DNA from: JANSWP01 sp041941305
Lineage (GTDB): Bacteria > Bacteroidota > Bacteroidia > Chitinophagales > Saprospiraceae
NCBI GenBank assembly: GCA_041941305.1
Contig: JBGTQJ010000019.1
Location: 1-64,000, forward strand
Reading direction: 5' to 3'
DNA: 64,000 nt
In this document: piece after piece, positions 1-8,793 of the stretch
How positions within the stretch are numbered: position 1 is the first letter of the stretch
Layout of the letters: the number at the start of each line of letters is the position of its first letter
Translations under genes and position numbers: made by a program
Notes under the pieces: model-generated
Told to the model about the DNA's origin: nothing
Databases searched by the model: none
What the model saw: the letters and a program-made list of their open reading frames with translations, nothing else

Positions 1-4
1 CATC

Positions 5-41
5 AAAAAATGGGGGGAACTTTTTTAAAAAAACACCCCCA
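5..41 (-). terminator. Rho-independent terminator of the SDR epimerase gene
   Basis: Read on the minus strand, TGGGGGTG and a T-run pair with an A-run and CCCCCCA, and a six-T tract follows at positions 10-5. The hairpin starts about 30 bp after the stop codon at 71, which suits termination of the epimerase transcript. Confidence 0.55.
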
Positions 42-70
42 CTTTCGACGCCCCACCTAACAGGTTTTCC

Positions 71-997
71 TCACGACCACCCCCAAACCAAATCGCTCAT
101 CGCTCGTTCCAATTCTGGAAACTTGAATTGAAACCCGTTATCCAATAATCTTTTCGGAGCTACTTTCCTGCTTTTCAATATCAGTTCTGTTTCAGTTCTG
201 ATAAAAATAGCCCCAATTTCCAATAACCAGGCTGGAGCGGGCAAGCCAATAACATGACCAGTCACTTTCCGCAATGTTTTCATGAAATCTACATTTCTGA
301 CCTGATTTGGACTTGAACAATTTACAACATCTTCAATATCCTTATTATCGATCAGCCATGTTATTATCCTCGCAAAGTCTTCAATATGTAACCAGCTAAT
401 ATATTGATTGCCAAGACCTTGTTTGCCGCCAAGTGCTAACCTGACCAACCAAAGCAATGGCTTCATCACCCCACCATGCTTTCCCAATGTGATAGCTGTT
501 CGCAATTTGATTTTTCTTGTGTTCGGTGTATGACAAGCGTCGAAAGTTGCTTCCCATTTTTTACACACATTCACAGAAAAACCAGAACCAATTAATCCCG
601 TTTCTTCATTATTGGCTCGACCTTCTAATGTGTGTTTGTAGATGGTTGCGGAAGCTGCATTCATCCAGATTTCAGGAGGGTATTGACAGTTTTTTATGGC
701 TGCTCCAATTGCTTTAGTGGAATCAATTCTACTATCTAAAATTGCCTTCCGATTTCTTTGGTGGTATCGACAATCCACAGATTTGCCGGTAAGATTCAAA
801 ATGAGCTTGGCGTTTTCAAATGATTTTGCCCAATCCCCTAGAGTTTTACCATCCCAATGGAGGTAAGTGATTCCATTTTTAGTCATTGCCTGCTTTCTGG
901 TCAATACAAAAACTTCATAGCCTTTTTTGAAGAAATATTCAGAAACATAAGTGCCAATAAATCCCTTACCTCCCGGAATAATGATTTTGGGTTTCAT
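71..997 (-). CDS. TIGR01777-family SDR epimerase (NAD(P)-binding)
   Basis: The 308-aa protein begins with a Rossmann nucleotide-binding loop, GGKGFIG at residues 9-15. It continues as an extended SDR fold and ends in the DUF1731-type C-terminal domain (about 250-305, with the conserved LPAPAWLL and RTETELILKSRKVAPKRLL-like segments). These are the marks of the TIGR01777 family, YfcH-like proteins related to nucleoside-diphosphate-sugar epimerases, whose substrate is generally unknown. Length is normal for the family (about 300 aa). There is no signal peptide, so it should be cytosolic. It is monocistronic, with a terminator-like hairpin downstream and 500 bp of non-coding DNA upstream. The family assignment is firm; the reaction is not known. 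Confidence 0.9.
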   Translation of the reverse strand: MKPKIIIPGGKGFIGTYVSEYFFKKGYEVFVLTRKQAMTKNGITYLHWDGKTLGDWAKSFENAKLILNLTGKSVDCRYHQRNRKAILDSRIDSTKAIGAAIKNCQYPPEIWMNAASATIYKHTLEGRANNEETGLIGSGFSVNVCKKWEATFDACHTPNTRKIKLRTAITLGKHGGVMKPLLWLVRLALGGKQGLGNQYISWLHIEDFARIITWLIDNKDIEDVVNCSSPNQVRNVDFMKTLRKVTGHVIGLPAPAWLLEIGAIFIRTETELILKSRKVAPKRLLDNGFQFKFPELERAMSDLVWGWS

Positions 998-1509
998 ACC
1001 TTAATTTTTTGGTGAATCAGGATTTGCGAAATATTACATTTTTCAAATCCCTGACACAATAATAAAACTTAATTTCATAAATTTCAATATTTACTGAAAG
1101 AAATGAATTTAAAACCTGCTTCATTCAAATTTCATAGGTCATTAAAAAAGATTAATTATTCGAGGTTTTCAATCATAAAGAATTGATTATTAGTTTCTTG
1201 TAATACCTTTTTGAATTTTGGGTAATAATTCTTAGTGAAGATTTTGAGGGAGGATTTGTGAGAAAACCCATGTTTGAACCTGAGGAACAAGGGTGAGTTT
1301 GGGTTTGAGGCAAAATCAAGCTTAGAATTGTCCTAAAATCAAACAAGTCTTGATTTTTTTGGTTCTTTTTTTATCAAGAAAAAAAGAACATAATAATTTG
1401 ATAATCAGTTTGATAAACAAGTAGGTAATGATGGTGGGCAAAAGAAATCCCGAATTATCCAATTAAGGAAAATTCAGGATAATGCATAGTTGATAGTCTT
1501 TAAATTTTA
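998..1509. other. Intergenic region, AT-rich, one hairpin
   Basis: No credible gene is seen in these 512 bp. An 11-bp perfect inverted repeat (GTTCTTTTTTT / AAAAAAAGAAC, loop of 6) lies at 1362-1389. It could be a bidirectional terminator, but the nearest minus-strand stop is beyond it, so its role is unclear. Confidence 0.5.
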
Positions 1510-2178
1510 CTAACCATTCAGCAAATCGTCCAAAAACTTTCTCGTGTCCTGGTTAAAAATCCCTGAAACATTCAGTTTATCATCCGTGGCCTGTAATTCT
1601 TTCACTGCCTTTTCAGTCATTGGACCAAATTGACCGTCTGAGGTACCGCAATCAAAATTGGCAAGTTTAAGTGCATTTTGAAGCTTGACGACCTCTCGAC
1701 CACTATTCCCTTTTCGGAGGGTTTTTTGAGGGATAGCAACACGATTGGCTTTTCGAAGTCTTCGAAAACCCAGTAATCTGGTAGCAGAGTATCCAGAAAC
1801 CGAAACTGAATTTCCTTGATTACCACCCAGTGTATAAATCCTGGTTCTATCTCTCGAATATCCCATAAAAATCCCCACATGACCTTTGTGAGAGTCTTCC
1901 CTTTCCCGCCAATAGATGACAATGTCACCAGGTTCGGGGTTCACCACCTGGATGCCTATATTGAGCCAGGAGCGTGCATTTGCTCTTTTGGTGCGCTCAT
2001 AGTTGGTTTTCATTGCTACCCAATTCATAAAAATGCTGCACCAGGGTGTTTCATCGTCATTTACCCAATTAAAACCTGCTTCTCTCGCATAATTAAGAAT
2101 TTCAGGTGCATGACCTGCTGCTCCCGGTACTTCTAAAATTCCAAGTTCATTGGTAGCTGTTTGAATTATGTCGTTCAT
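1510..2178 (-). CDS. TIGR02594-type cysteine amidase with peptidoglycan-binding domain
   Basis: This 222-aa protein has an N-terminal papain-like (CHAP/NlpC-P60-like) domain of the TIGR02594 type. The nucleophile is Cys47 in TPWCSIFMNW, the likely general base is His100 in HKGHVGIF, and Asn119 sits in GGNQGNSV, a hallmark of the family. Residues about 150-222 form a PG_binding_1 domain (LRKGNSGREVVKLQNAL, then DGQFGPMTEKAV). It probably cleaves peptide cross-links or the amide bond in peptidoglycan. There is no signal peptide, as in many phage-type or prophage-derived endolysins, but no other phage genes are near. The divergent neighbour at 2250 is a lipoprotein; the two genes share a short promoter region. 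Confidence 0.85.
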   Translation of the reverse strand: MNDIIQTATNELGILEVPGAAGHAPEILNYAREAGFNWVNDDETPWCSIFMNWVAMKTNYERTKRANARSWLNIGIQVVNPEPGDIVIYWREREDSHKGHVGIFMGYSRDRTRIYTLGGNQGNSVSVSGYSATRLLGFRRLRKANRVAIPQKTLRKGNSGREVVKLQNALKLANFDCGTSDGQFGPMTEKAVKELQATDDKLNVSGIFNQDTRKFLDDLLNG

Positions 2179-2249
2179 GTGTAGTTAGGTTTTTTGAAAA
2201 AATGGATAATTTTGGTATAAGAATTCCAAATGTAATTAAAATATACCTG

Positions 2250-2882
2250 ATGAATAAAGAAACGAGATTGCTCCTAGGTGTTCTATTGTTGTTTTTATTT
2301 TTTCAATGTGGTAATTTTACAAATTCAAATTCTGAACAAACTTCAGATAGTACCAAAACCCCCAATTCTACAGAAAAACCAAACCAGCATACTGAAAAAT
2401 CACTGGAAGATTATCCTGAATTTCAACCCAATGGTAAAGTTGTCCAAAAATTGGAATGGGAAAAAAACGGGAAAAAACACTTTGCCATTTTCTCTAAAGG
2501 TGAATCCGGTTCTTTCTTCAACCCTGATTGGCGTTCTGAACTATACATTTACCATTTCTCTTTAATCAATTCAGAGTTGAAATTGTTAGCTAGCAATTCG
2601 CACAAAAACCCAAATATGTTTACGGAGCTTGGATTTTTTGATACACTTAACGAAGTTATTGAGTTGTCAGAAAATGAGGATAGAGCAATTTCCTATACTT
2701 TTTACATTTGCCCGGATGGAGAAGACCCTTGTGAAATCAAAACTGTTTTGATAGTTGAGGATCAAACTTTTGAATTATCCAGAATGGAAAATGAGGAGGA
2801 CGCAGACGCATATTCAAAAGAAGTTCCGATTGCGTGGAATCGAGTGATGGAGCAGAAATTGGGGGCAGCTAAAAAAGATTAA
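2250..2882 (+). CDS. Putative lipoprotein, function unknown
   Basis: An in-frame ATG at 2202 is possible, but the ATG at 2250 is preferred. It places a lysine-containing n-region, a hydrophobic stretch (LLLGVLLLFLF) and a lipobox ending FFQC directly at the N terminus, giving a 210-aa precursor with Cys20 as the lipidation site. The mature start is Ser/Thr/Asn-rich (an unstructured tether), followed by a globular part with no family I recognise. The stop codon overlaps the stop of the convergent decayed toxin gene by two bases. Confidence 0.7.
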   Translation: MNKETRLLLGVLLLFLFFQCGNFTNSNSEQTSDSTKTPNSTEKPNQHTEKSLEDYPEFQPNGKVVQKLEWEKNGKKHFAIFSKGESGSFFNPDWRSELYIYHFSLINSELKLLASNSHKNPNMFTELGFFDTLNEVIELSENEDRAISYTFYICPDGEDPCEIKTVLIVEDQTFELSRMENEEDADAYSKEVPIAWNRVMEQKLGAAKKD

Positions 2883-3174
2883 GTCATTTTTTCTGGATCT
2901 TGCCTGGTATCGAAAATATCAGTTATCGAAATAATTTTTCCTTGAATTCTATAAATGATTTTGTAATTACCTTCAATTAAATATCTATGTCCCAGTCCAA
3001 GTGATTCCAAGTTTTCTTCAATTTGGCCCATTTTTGGGAATTCCTTCAATAACATAGCTTTATGGTTATTTTAGAACGAACTTGCCTCCCATGTTTCCCA
3101 TTGCCTAAATCTTTATAGTATTGATAGATTTGTCCTAAATCTTCGCGTGCTTTAAGGGTTATTTGTATTCTCAT
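2879..3174 (-). pseudogene. Frameshifted ParE/RelE-type toxin
   Basis: Reading from the ATG at 3174 gives MRIQITLKAREDLGQIYQYY and continues to ...VRSKIT, then hits a stop. A one-base frame change near 3061-3066 resumes with KAMLLKEFPKMGQ, then IEGNYKIIYRI and ITDIFDTRQDPEKM before a stop. The joined product of about 98 aa has the ParE/RelE layout: an N-terminal helix pair, then a beta-hairpin ending YKIIYR and the terminal I.DIFD.RQDP motif. The span of 296 bp is one base short of 99 codons, so a single-base deletion explains the break. The partner antitoxin lies 26 bp upstream. Either the toxin is dead in this strain or the base was lost in sequencing. Confidence 0.8.
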
Positions 3175-3200
3175 AGATATTGGTTAGTTAAATATAGTAC

Positions 3201-3440
3201 TTACCACTTCTCCATTTCTTTTTCTAAGTTTTCAATATCTATTACCCTTCCAGCTTTAATATCTGCCTCCGATTGAAGCGCACGATTAATTAACGCTTCT
3301 TTGGTCATAGGCTTTAAATTATCCTCATAGCCTTTTATCCGCTCTTGTCGTAATAAATCTTCCATTTTAGAAATGAGTTGTTCATCATTTAATTGAACTA
3401 AAAGCTGGATTAAATTAAATTTTCTAAGTTCTAAAGTCAT
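3201..3440 (-). CDS. Antitoxin of a ParE/RelE-type pair
   Basis: A 79-aa protein starting MTLELRKFNLIQLLVQLND. An upstream in-frame ATG at 3482 would add 14 residues, but the internal start matches the usual beginning of this small Bacteroidota antitoxin type. The N-terminal half is helical. The charged C-terminal half (residues 33-79, including MTKEALINRALQSEADIKAGRV) resembles the toxin-binding tail of antitoxins encoded next to ParE/RelE toxins. It lies 26 bp upstream of the frameshifted toxin on the same strand, the normal antitoxin-first order, and would autoregulate the pair. The toxin's state suggests the pair is decaying. The assignment rests on size and context more than on a signature motif. 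Confidence 0.6.
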   Translation of the reverse strand: MTLELRKFNLIQLLVQLNDEQLISKMEDLLRQERIKGYEDNLKPMTKEALINRALQSEADIKAGRVIDIENLEKEMEKW

Positions 3441-3534
3441 AAGAAAAATATTATTCTCAGAAATTTTCTGCCAGTTTCTCACTTGCTTAACAAATTTACG
3501 TCTTTTTTAGGTTAAATATTAAATAGATAAATTT

Positions 3535-5493
3535 TCATTTTGGTTCCTGACTCCAATTAACAAAAAACTCCAATGCCCAAGGATTCTTCATCGCATCTTT
3601 ATTCGCAGCCTTTTCGACTGGCACGCCCATTAATATCTTTTTCACAGGCGCTTCCAATTTTTTCCCACTGATCGTATAGGGAATTTCCTCAATTTCAATA
3701 ATGTCATCCGGGACATGGCGGGGGGTGTATTCACTTCTAAGTGTCTTTTTTATTTTGGTTTTTAGGGCTTCATTCAACTCATTTCCTTCATTCAATACCA
3801 CAAACAATGGCATATAATCATCTCCTCCGTCTAGCTCCAGGTTAACAATTAGGCTATCTGCGATTTCAGCAATTTGATTCATAGCGCGATAAATTTCAGC
3901 AGTACCTATTCTGACCCCTTTTCGGTTTAAAGTGGCGTCAGAGCGTCCGTATATGATTACTGAGCCTCTATCGTTAATCTTTATCCAGTCTCCATGTCGC
4001 CAAATACCCGGATACATTTCAAAATAACTCGAACGATAGCGAGCCATGCCTTCATCATTCCAGAAAAAGACGGGCATGGAGGGCATTGGTTTGGTGACCA
4101 CCAATTCTCCTACTTCTTCAGTCACTGGCTCACTCATTTCATTGAAAGCATACAAGGGAGCACCAAGGCTTACGGATTGAATCTCGCCTTCATAAATGGG
4201 GAGCATTGGACTACCACCAACCCAGGCAGTACAGATATCGGTGCCACCTGCCATTGAACAGAGCCAGACATCCTTTTTGATTTTTTCATAGACATAATCA
4301 AATGCCTCGGGAGGAAGTGGGGAACCAGTTGAACCAATAGAACGCATGGCACTCAAATCATGATCTTTGCCTGGTTCTAAACCTCTTTTCATGTTCGCAA
4401 CCAGGAAGGGGGCAGAGGTTCCAAAATGATTGATTTTCGCTTTTTCTGTCAGCTTCCATAAAACACTCAAATCAGGATAACCAGGACTGCCATCATAAAG
4501 GACCAAAGTGGCACCCATCAGGGCAGAAGCCTGAACGTAATTCCACATCATCCAACCCGTGGTAGAGAACCAGAAAAAACGTTCACCAGGATGCACATCA
4601 TTGTGGAAAGCGATGTATTTGTAGTGCTCTAATAAATTACCTCCGTGAGAGTGCGTAATTGCTTTTGGAATACCCGTAGTGCCCGATGAGTATAAAACCC
4701 AAATAGGATGGTCAAATGGAACTGGCTGGAATTCAATTTCGGTAGCATTGGGATCAAAAGTTTCAGCCCAGAGTATGCTTTTATCTACCTTTTCTCCTTT
4801 GTTCTTTTCATTCAGATAAGGAATGAAAACTACCTTTTCGAGCGCAGTTAAATTTTGACACAATTCCCTGACTTCCTGTGTTTTATCAAAGGGTTTTCCA
4901 TTGTATTGGTAACCATCTACAGCAAAAAGAACCTTTGGCTTGATTTGCTCAAAACGATCAACTACACTATTTACTCCAAAGTCAGGCGAACAGCTGGACC
5001 AAATAGCTCCAATCGAACAAGCTGCCAAAAAAGCAATAGTGGCTTCTGGAATATTGGGTAAAAAAGCAACCACCCGATCACCTTTTTGGATGCCAATAGA
5101 TTTTAAAAAGGCAGCCATTGAAGCGACCTGGTTTTGTAACTCTTCCCAGGAAATTTCTTTCAATGATTGTCTTTCGGACTGAAAAAGAATGGCTGGGTGA
5201 TCCTCATTTTTACTTCGAAAAATATGTTCGGCGTAATTTAAAGTACTTCCTTCAAACCATTTTGCGCCTGGCATTTCATAACTAGACAATACTTTTTTAT
5301 AAGGGCTGTAAGAAATGATGTCAAAAAATTTCCAAATAGATTCCCAGAATTCTTCAATGTTTTCAACAGACCATTGCCAGACATCGTGATAAGTCAGAAA
5401 ATGATATCCGTAATTATCAGCCAGCCAGTTGAGGTATTTTTGGAGATTGGAGTTTTCAATAAAGGTTTGATCTGGTTGCCAGAGAAGTTTCAT
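3535..5493 (-). CDS. aacS: Acetoacetate--CoA ligase
   Basis: A 652-aa member of the ANL adenylate-forming superfamily at the expected length for acetoacetyl-CoA synthetase. The N-terminal cap (residues 1-95, with the WFEGSTLNYAEH block at 79-90) is typical of acetyl-/acetoacetyl-CoA ligases. The P-loop-like A3 motif YSSGTTGIPKAITH is at 268-281. A late GRSDATLNRKGVRIGTAEIY segment and a C-terminal SGKKLE carry the hinge Asp/Arg and the catalytic Lys. It converts acetoacetate, ATP and CoA to acetoacetyl-CoA, salvaging ketone bodies or polyhydroxybutyrate degradation products. It is cytosolic. No other ketone-body genes are adjacent. The divergent 5'-nucleotidase gene shares a 287-bp upstream region in which I see no clear operator. 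Confidence 0.93.
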   Translation of the reverse strand: MKLLWQPDQTFIENSNLQKYLNWLADNYGYHFLTYHDVWQWSVENIEEFWESIWKFFDIISYSPYKKVLSSYEMPGAKWFEGSTLNYAEHIFRSKNEDHPAILFQSERQSLKEISWEELQNQVASMAAFLKSIGIQKGDRVVAFLPNIPEATIAFLAACSIGAIWSSCSPDFGVNSVVDRFEQIKPKVLFAVDGYQYNGKPFDKTQEVRELCQNLTALEKVVFIPYLNEKNKGEKVDKSILWAETFDPNATEIEFQPVPFDHPIWVLYSSGTTGIPKAITHSHGGNLLEHYKYIAFHNDVHPGERFFWFSTTGWMMWNYVQASALMGATLVLYDGSPGYPDLSVLWKLTEKAKINHFGTSAPFLVANMKRGLEPGKDHDLSAMRSIGSTGSPLPPEAFDYVYEKIKKDVWLCSMAGGTDICTAWVGGSPMLPIYEGEIQSVSLGAPLYAFNEMSEPVTEEVGELVVTKPMPSMPVFFWNDEGMARYRSSYFEMYPGIWRHGDWIKINDRGSVIIYGRSDATLNRKGVRIGTAEIYRAMNQIAEIADSLIVNLELDGGDDYMPLFVVLNEGNELNEALKTKIKKTLRSEYTPRHVPDDIIEIEEIPYTISGKKLEAPVKKILMGVPVEKAANKDAMKNPWALEFFVNWSQEPK

Positions 5494-5780
5494 GTATGAT
5501 TTTTAATTAGAGATCAGACTTCCAACAGCTTCGTTTCGGAGCATATCCTAGCCTGATTGCTTTCCTTCAGAATTTGAAATGTCAAAACATGGAAATGGGG
5601 CAATTCTATAATTTAGGCGAAATTAAAAAAAAGGTCTTTTCTTTTTTCAACAAAAGAGAATGTACCTACCTTAGAAACTGTTTTAAAATCGGCAATAAAA
5701 TTTTTGTTCAACTGTCAAGGATCCCATAGCGCATCCCTAATCAATTGAATCAATAACCAAAATAAAACCACAGAACTTTA

Positions 5781-7361
5781 ATGAAAAACTTACTTCAAAC
5801 ACTCACACTGGTTGTTTTCATTTTTATTATTGGAGCTTGTGCCACATCCCAGGACACAACTGCCAATGACTTTAATTTTGAAGATTTTGAAGATGATGGC
5901 ATCATTGAATTTACATTTTTTCATATCAACGATGTTTATGAAATCTCTCCGCTCGAAGGCGGCAAGGCAGGAGGGATGGCTCGAGTGGCAACTATCTTCA
6001 ATCAATTGAAAGAGGAAAATCGAAATACCTTATTTGTTCATGCAGGTGATTTCATCAATCCATCATTGATTGGTACTTTACAATATACGGATGAAACCAC
6101 CGGGGAAAAATACAGTATAAAAGGCAAACAAATGGTTGAGGTATTGAATGCATGTGGTTTAGATGTGGTGACATTTGGCAATCATGAATTTGACATTTCA
6201 GAGGATGAATTACAACAACGGTTAAACGAATCTCAGTTTACCTGGCTGGGAACCAACGTTTTACACAAAAAAGGTGAAAAGATAGAACCCTTTCACCAGG
6301 CAACAGATTATTACGAAATCTTTTGCCCCGAAACCTATACCTGGAGAATTTCGGACGATGATGGAACTTCTATAGAAATTGGAATTTTCGGTGCTACCAT
6401 CAATTCCAATCAGCAGGATTGGGTGTATTATGAGGATTATTATCAGGAGGCCGTAAAGGCTTATTTGGAGTTGAATCCAACCCATGATGTGGTTTTTGGT
6501 TTGACTCATCTGGAGATGGCTCAGGATTTAAAATTGGCGAGTATGCTTCCAAAGGTCCCATTGCTGATGGGCGGGCATGATCATCAACATATGACGGATA
6601 CCGTCGGAAATGTATTGGTTGCAAAGGCGGATGCAAATGCAAAAACAGTCTATGTGCATAGAGTTACCTATTACAAGGAAGGAGATTATACCGAAATAGC
6701 GTCTGAACTGGTGACGATTAATGATGAAATTGAGGACGATCCCTATGTCGCTGAAATTGTAGCCAAATGGAATAAAATCCAGGATGAAAATCTAACGCAA
6801 ATTATTGCGGATCCCTATGAAGTTGTTTATAAAACGGATATGCCTTTGGATGGCAGAGAATCCAGCATTCGAAATTTTCAGACCAATCTTGGAGAAATCA
6901 TTTGTGCAGGTTTTGCTGCCGCTGCAAAAGTCAAAAAAGCAGATGCCGCAATTATGAATGGTGGATCAGTTCGAATCGATGATCAGCTAATGGGAGACGT
7001 TCAGGCAGTTGACTTATTCAGAGCGATGCCTTTTGGTGGACAGGTTTTTGAAATTGACATCAAAGGCGCCCAATTGAAAAAAGTGCTAAATCAGGGACTT
7101 GAAAACAAAGGCATTGGCGGATATTTACAATGGTACAATATCGAATACGACGAAGCCTCCAAAGTCTGGAAAATAGGCGGACAATCTTTGTCAAATAGTA
7201 AAACCTACCACATCGCATTAAATGATTATTTGACCTGGGGAAGTGAAACCATAGCTCCTTTATTGAAAAGAATTACACCAAGTAAACCTGCTGAAGGCGA
7301 TGAAGAAGATCCAAGGAGCGATGTCCGAAAAGCGGCGATAGCGTATATGAAAAGCCTTTAA
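5781..7361 (+). CDS. 5'-nucleotidase / UshA-like metallophosphatase lipoprotein
   Basis: A 526-aa protein with a lipoprotein signal: hydrophobic residues 8-19 and a lipobox IGAC with Cys20. The metallophosphatase domain shows the ligands in order: HINDVYE (48-54, replacing the usual D-x-H), GD at 89-90, GNHEFD (133-138), and GGHDH (264-268). The C-terminal 5_nucleotid_C domain (about 345-510) has FQTNLGEIICAGF and MNGGSVRID. Such enzymes hydrolyse 5'-nucleotides or UDP-sugars at the cell surface to recover phosphate and nucleosides. The lipid anchor would hold it in the periplasm or outer membrane. The gene stands alone and ends in a palindrome shared with the convergent DUF4407 gene. Confidence 0.92.
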   Translation: MKNLLQTLTLVVFIFIIGACATSQDTTANDFNFEDFEDDGIIEFTFFHINDVYEISPLEGGKAGGMARVATIFNQLKEENRNTLFVHAGDFINPSLIGTLQYTDETTGEKYSIKGKQMVEVLNACGLDVVTFGNHEFDISEDELQQRLNESQFTWLGTNVLHKKGEKIEPFHQATDYYEIFCPETYTWRISDDDGTSIEIGIFGATINSNQQDWVYYEDYYQEAVKAYLELNPTHDVVFGLTHLEMAQDLKLASMLPKVPLLMGGHDHQHMTDTVGNVLVAKADANAKTVYVHRVTYYKEGDYTEIASELVTINDEIEDDPYVAEIVAKWNKIQDENLTQIIADPYEVVYKTDMPLDGRESSIRNFQTNLGEIICAGFAAAAKVKKADAAIMNGGSVRIDDQLMGDVQAVDLFRAMPFGGQVFEIDIKGAQLKKVLNQGLENKGIGGYLQWYNIEYDEASKVWKIGGQSLSNSKTYHIALNDYLTWGSETIAPLLKRITPSKPAEGDEEDPRSDVRKAAIAYMKSL

Positions 7362-7367
7362 CATAGT

Positions 7368-7421
7368 TGATGAATGATGGTTGATGAAGAATTAGTATTC
7401 ATCATCAACCATCATTCATCA
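7368..7421. terminator. Long palindrome between convergent genes
   Basis: A 21-base left arm (7368-7388) and a 24-base right arm (7398-7421) are complementary apart from a three-base ATC insertion, with a 9-base loop. It fills the gap between two stop codons. T-tracts are weak, so a bidirectional hairpin or transcript stabiliser is the best guess. Confidence 0.5.
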
Positions 7422-7432
7422 TTCATCACCCA

Positions 7433-8554
7433 TCAAGCAAAGCTTCCTTTCCAATCATAAGGTTGCCCTTTCATGTCTTCTACTCTGTCTTTTGCCTTGG
7501 CATCGATGACCTCTTTTTCGGTTTTAATTTTGGTGTTATTCAAATGGGTGCCTACTTCACTGTCGTATAAGATTTTGTTTTTCGTGGCATTTGCCAATAG
7601 GGTGGTATGCTCCAGGTTTGCCATTTTAAAGGTATGTTCGTGTTCGTGCAATAGGTAATCATATGGACTTCGGTTAGAAATCAATTTTACAAATATTGGG
7701 GCTGTTTCTATTGCCATAAACAAAAGCATAATGAAAATGTGAGCGAAGAAGATGGCTTCACTGTCTTGAGATAATCTATCCAATGCTTCCATTCGAGCTG
7801 CCAGTCCATTGTATTTGGTTCTTTCCAGGGCAGCAATTTGTGTGGTAATAGTCGTTTCCAGTTCCCCGATTTTATCCTCCTTTTCTTTTATCAGTGGTAA
7901 GTTGATGGCAAGCAGGCTGTCTAATTCAATTTGGGCTTTGTCGGCATCTGCTTTTTTGGCTCTGTAAATTGGTCCCAGGTTTCGCCTTCCAGAGCCGCCA
8001 GTGCCATCTGCTTCTTGTACCGCCATCAAGGCAAGGGTATCCCGAGCTGCCGTTTTTTGGGCAATTTCGGTTTTCAGAGCAGCAATTTGGGCTTTGTTTT
8101 CTTCAATTTCAGGAACGTATCTTTCTTTTACCCTATCTTCTTGTTCCTTGTACACCTCCTGCTCCATTTGCACCAGTTCTCCTTCAATTTCTTTTTCGAA
8201 TATTTTTAATTCCAGTGGTTTTGAAATTACCAGGGCTAGCAACAGAGCTAAAACCAGTCGTGGGGCGGCTACGAAAAAATCACGCCACCAGGAGCCAACA
8301 CTTTTCATACTGGAAACAATATAGCGATCTAAATTAAATATCATCAACCCCCAAATAATTCCAAAAATGAAAGAAGCGAGATAAGAATCAAAAACAGTGA
8401 AAATGGCATATGCCGAAGAGAAAAATGCGAGTACTCCAGTAAAAAAAACGGTTGCTCCAATGCCCACATATTTATTTTCATCTGATGGACATTTTTCTAA
8501 AATAGTTTGGTCAATACCTGCGCAGAATAGGAAAAACTTTTTTGTTGAATTCAT
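7433..8554 (-). CDS. DUF4407 membrane protein
   Basis: This 373-aa protein matches DUF4407. An N-terminal FLFCAGID segment is followed by about three membrane helices (roughly 30-50, 57-75 and 93-112). A long charged coiled coil spans 118-255 (EIEGELVQMEQEV onward, with repeated K/E/Q heptads). A fourth membrane helix lies near 268-285 (FFAHIFIMLLFMAIETAPIF), followed by a polar C-terminal tail. The topology puts the coiled coil on one side of the inner membrane. The function is unknown; the family is widespread in Bacteroidota as a stand-alone gene, as here. Confidence 0.88.
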   Translation of the reverse strand: MNSTKKFFLFCAGIDQTILEKCPSDENKYVGIGATVFFTGVLAFFSSAYAIFTVFDSYLASFIFGIIWGLMIFNLDRYIVSSMKSVGSWWRDFFVAAPRLVLALLLALVISKPLELKIFEKEIEGELVQMEQEVYKEQEDRVKERYVPEIEENKAQIAALKTEIAQKTAARDTLALMAVQEADGTGGSGRRNLGPIYRAKKADADKAQIELDSLLAINLPLIKEKEDKIGELETTITTQIAALERTKYNGLAARMEALDRLSQDSEAIFFAHIFIMLLFMAIETAPIFVKLISNRSPYDYLLHEHEHTFKMANLEHTTLLANATKNKILYDSEVGTHLNNTKIKTEKEVIDAKAKDRVEDMKGQPYDWKGSFA

Positions 8555-8716
8555 AACAGCCGGGTTTGTTGTGATTTAAGAATATTTCTAAACGATTTGG
8601 GAAGGTGTTCCTTCTTTATCGCCATTTGGGTGATTAGGAACCGCAAAAACAGGAAAAAAATTGTGGAGATGGATTTTTATAGATAGAAAAGGGGGTTCTT
8701 TAGATAGTCTGGCATT

Positions 8717-8746
8717 AAAAAAGCCGAATGGGAAAGCCCATTCGGC
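8717..8746 (-). terminator. Terminator of the discoidin/FnIII gene
   Basis: GCCGAATGGG (8723-8732) pairs perfectly with CCCATTCGGC (8737-8746) around a 4-base loop. On the minus strand a six-T tract follows at once (8722-8717). It lies 48 bp past the stop codon at 8794, so it is assigned to that gene. Confidence 0.85.
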
Positions 8747-8793
8747 GCAATAGAAGAATCTTAACTACATTTTTGTTTGGGTTAGGGTTTATC

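Noticed and set aside
1510..2178. Prophage remnant suggested by the endolysin-like gene
   Set aside because: No capsid, tail, holin, integrase or attachment site is seen nearby; the family is also common as chromosomal single genes.
2202..2249. Upstream start of the lipoprotein gene
   Set aside because: It would bury the lipobox behind a polar 16-residue extension; the ATG at 2250 gives a standard lipoprotein signal.
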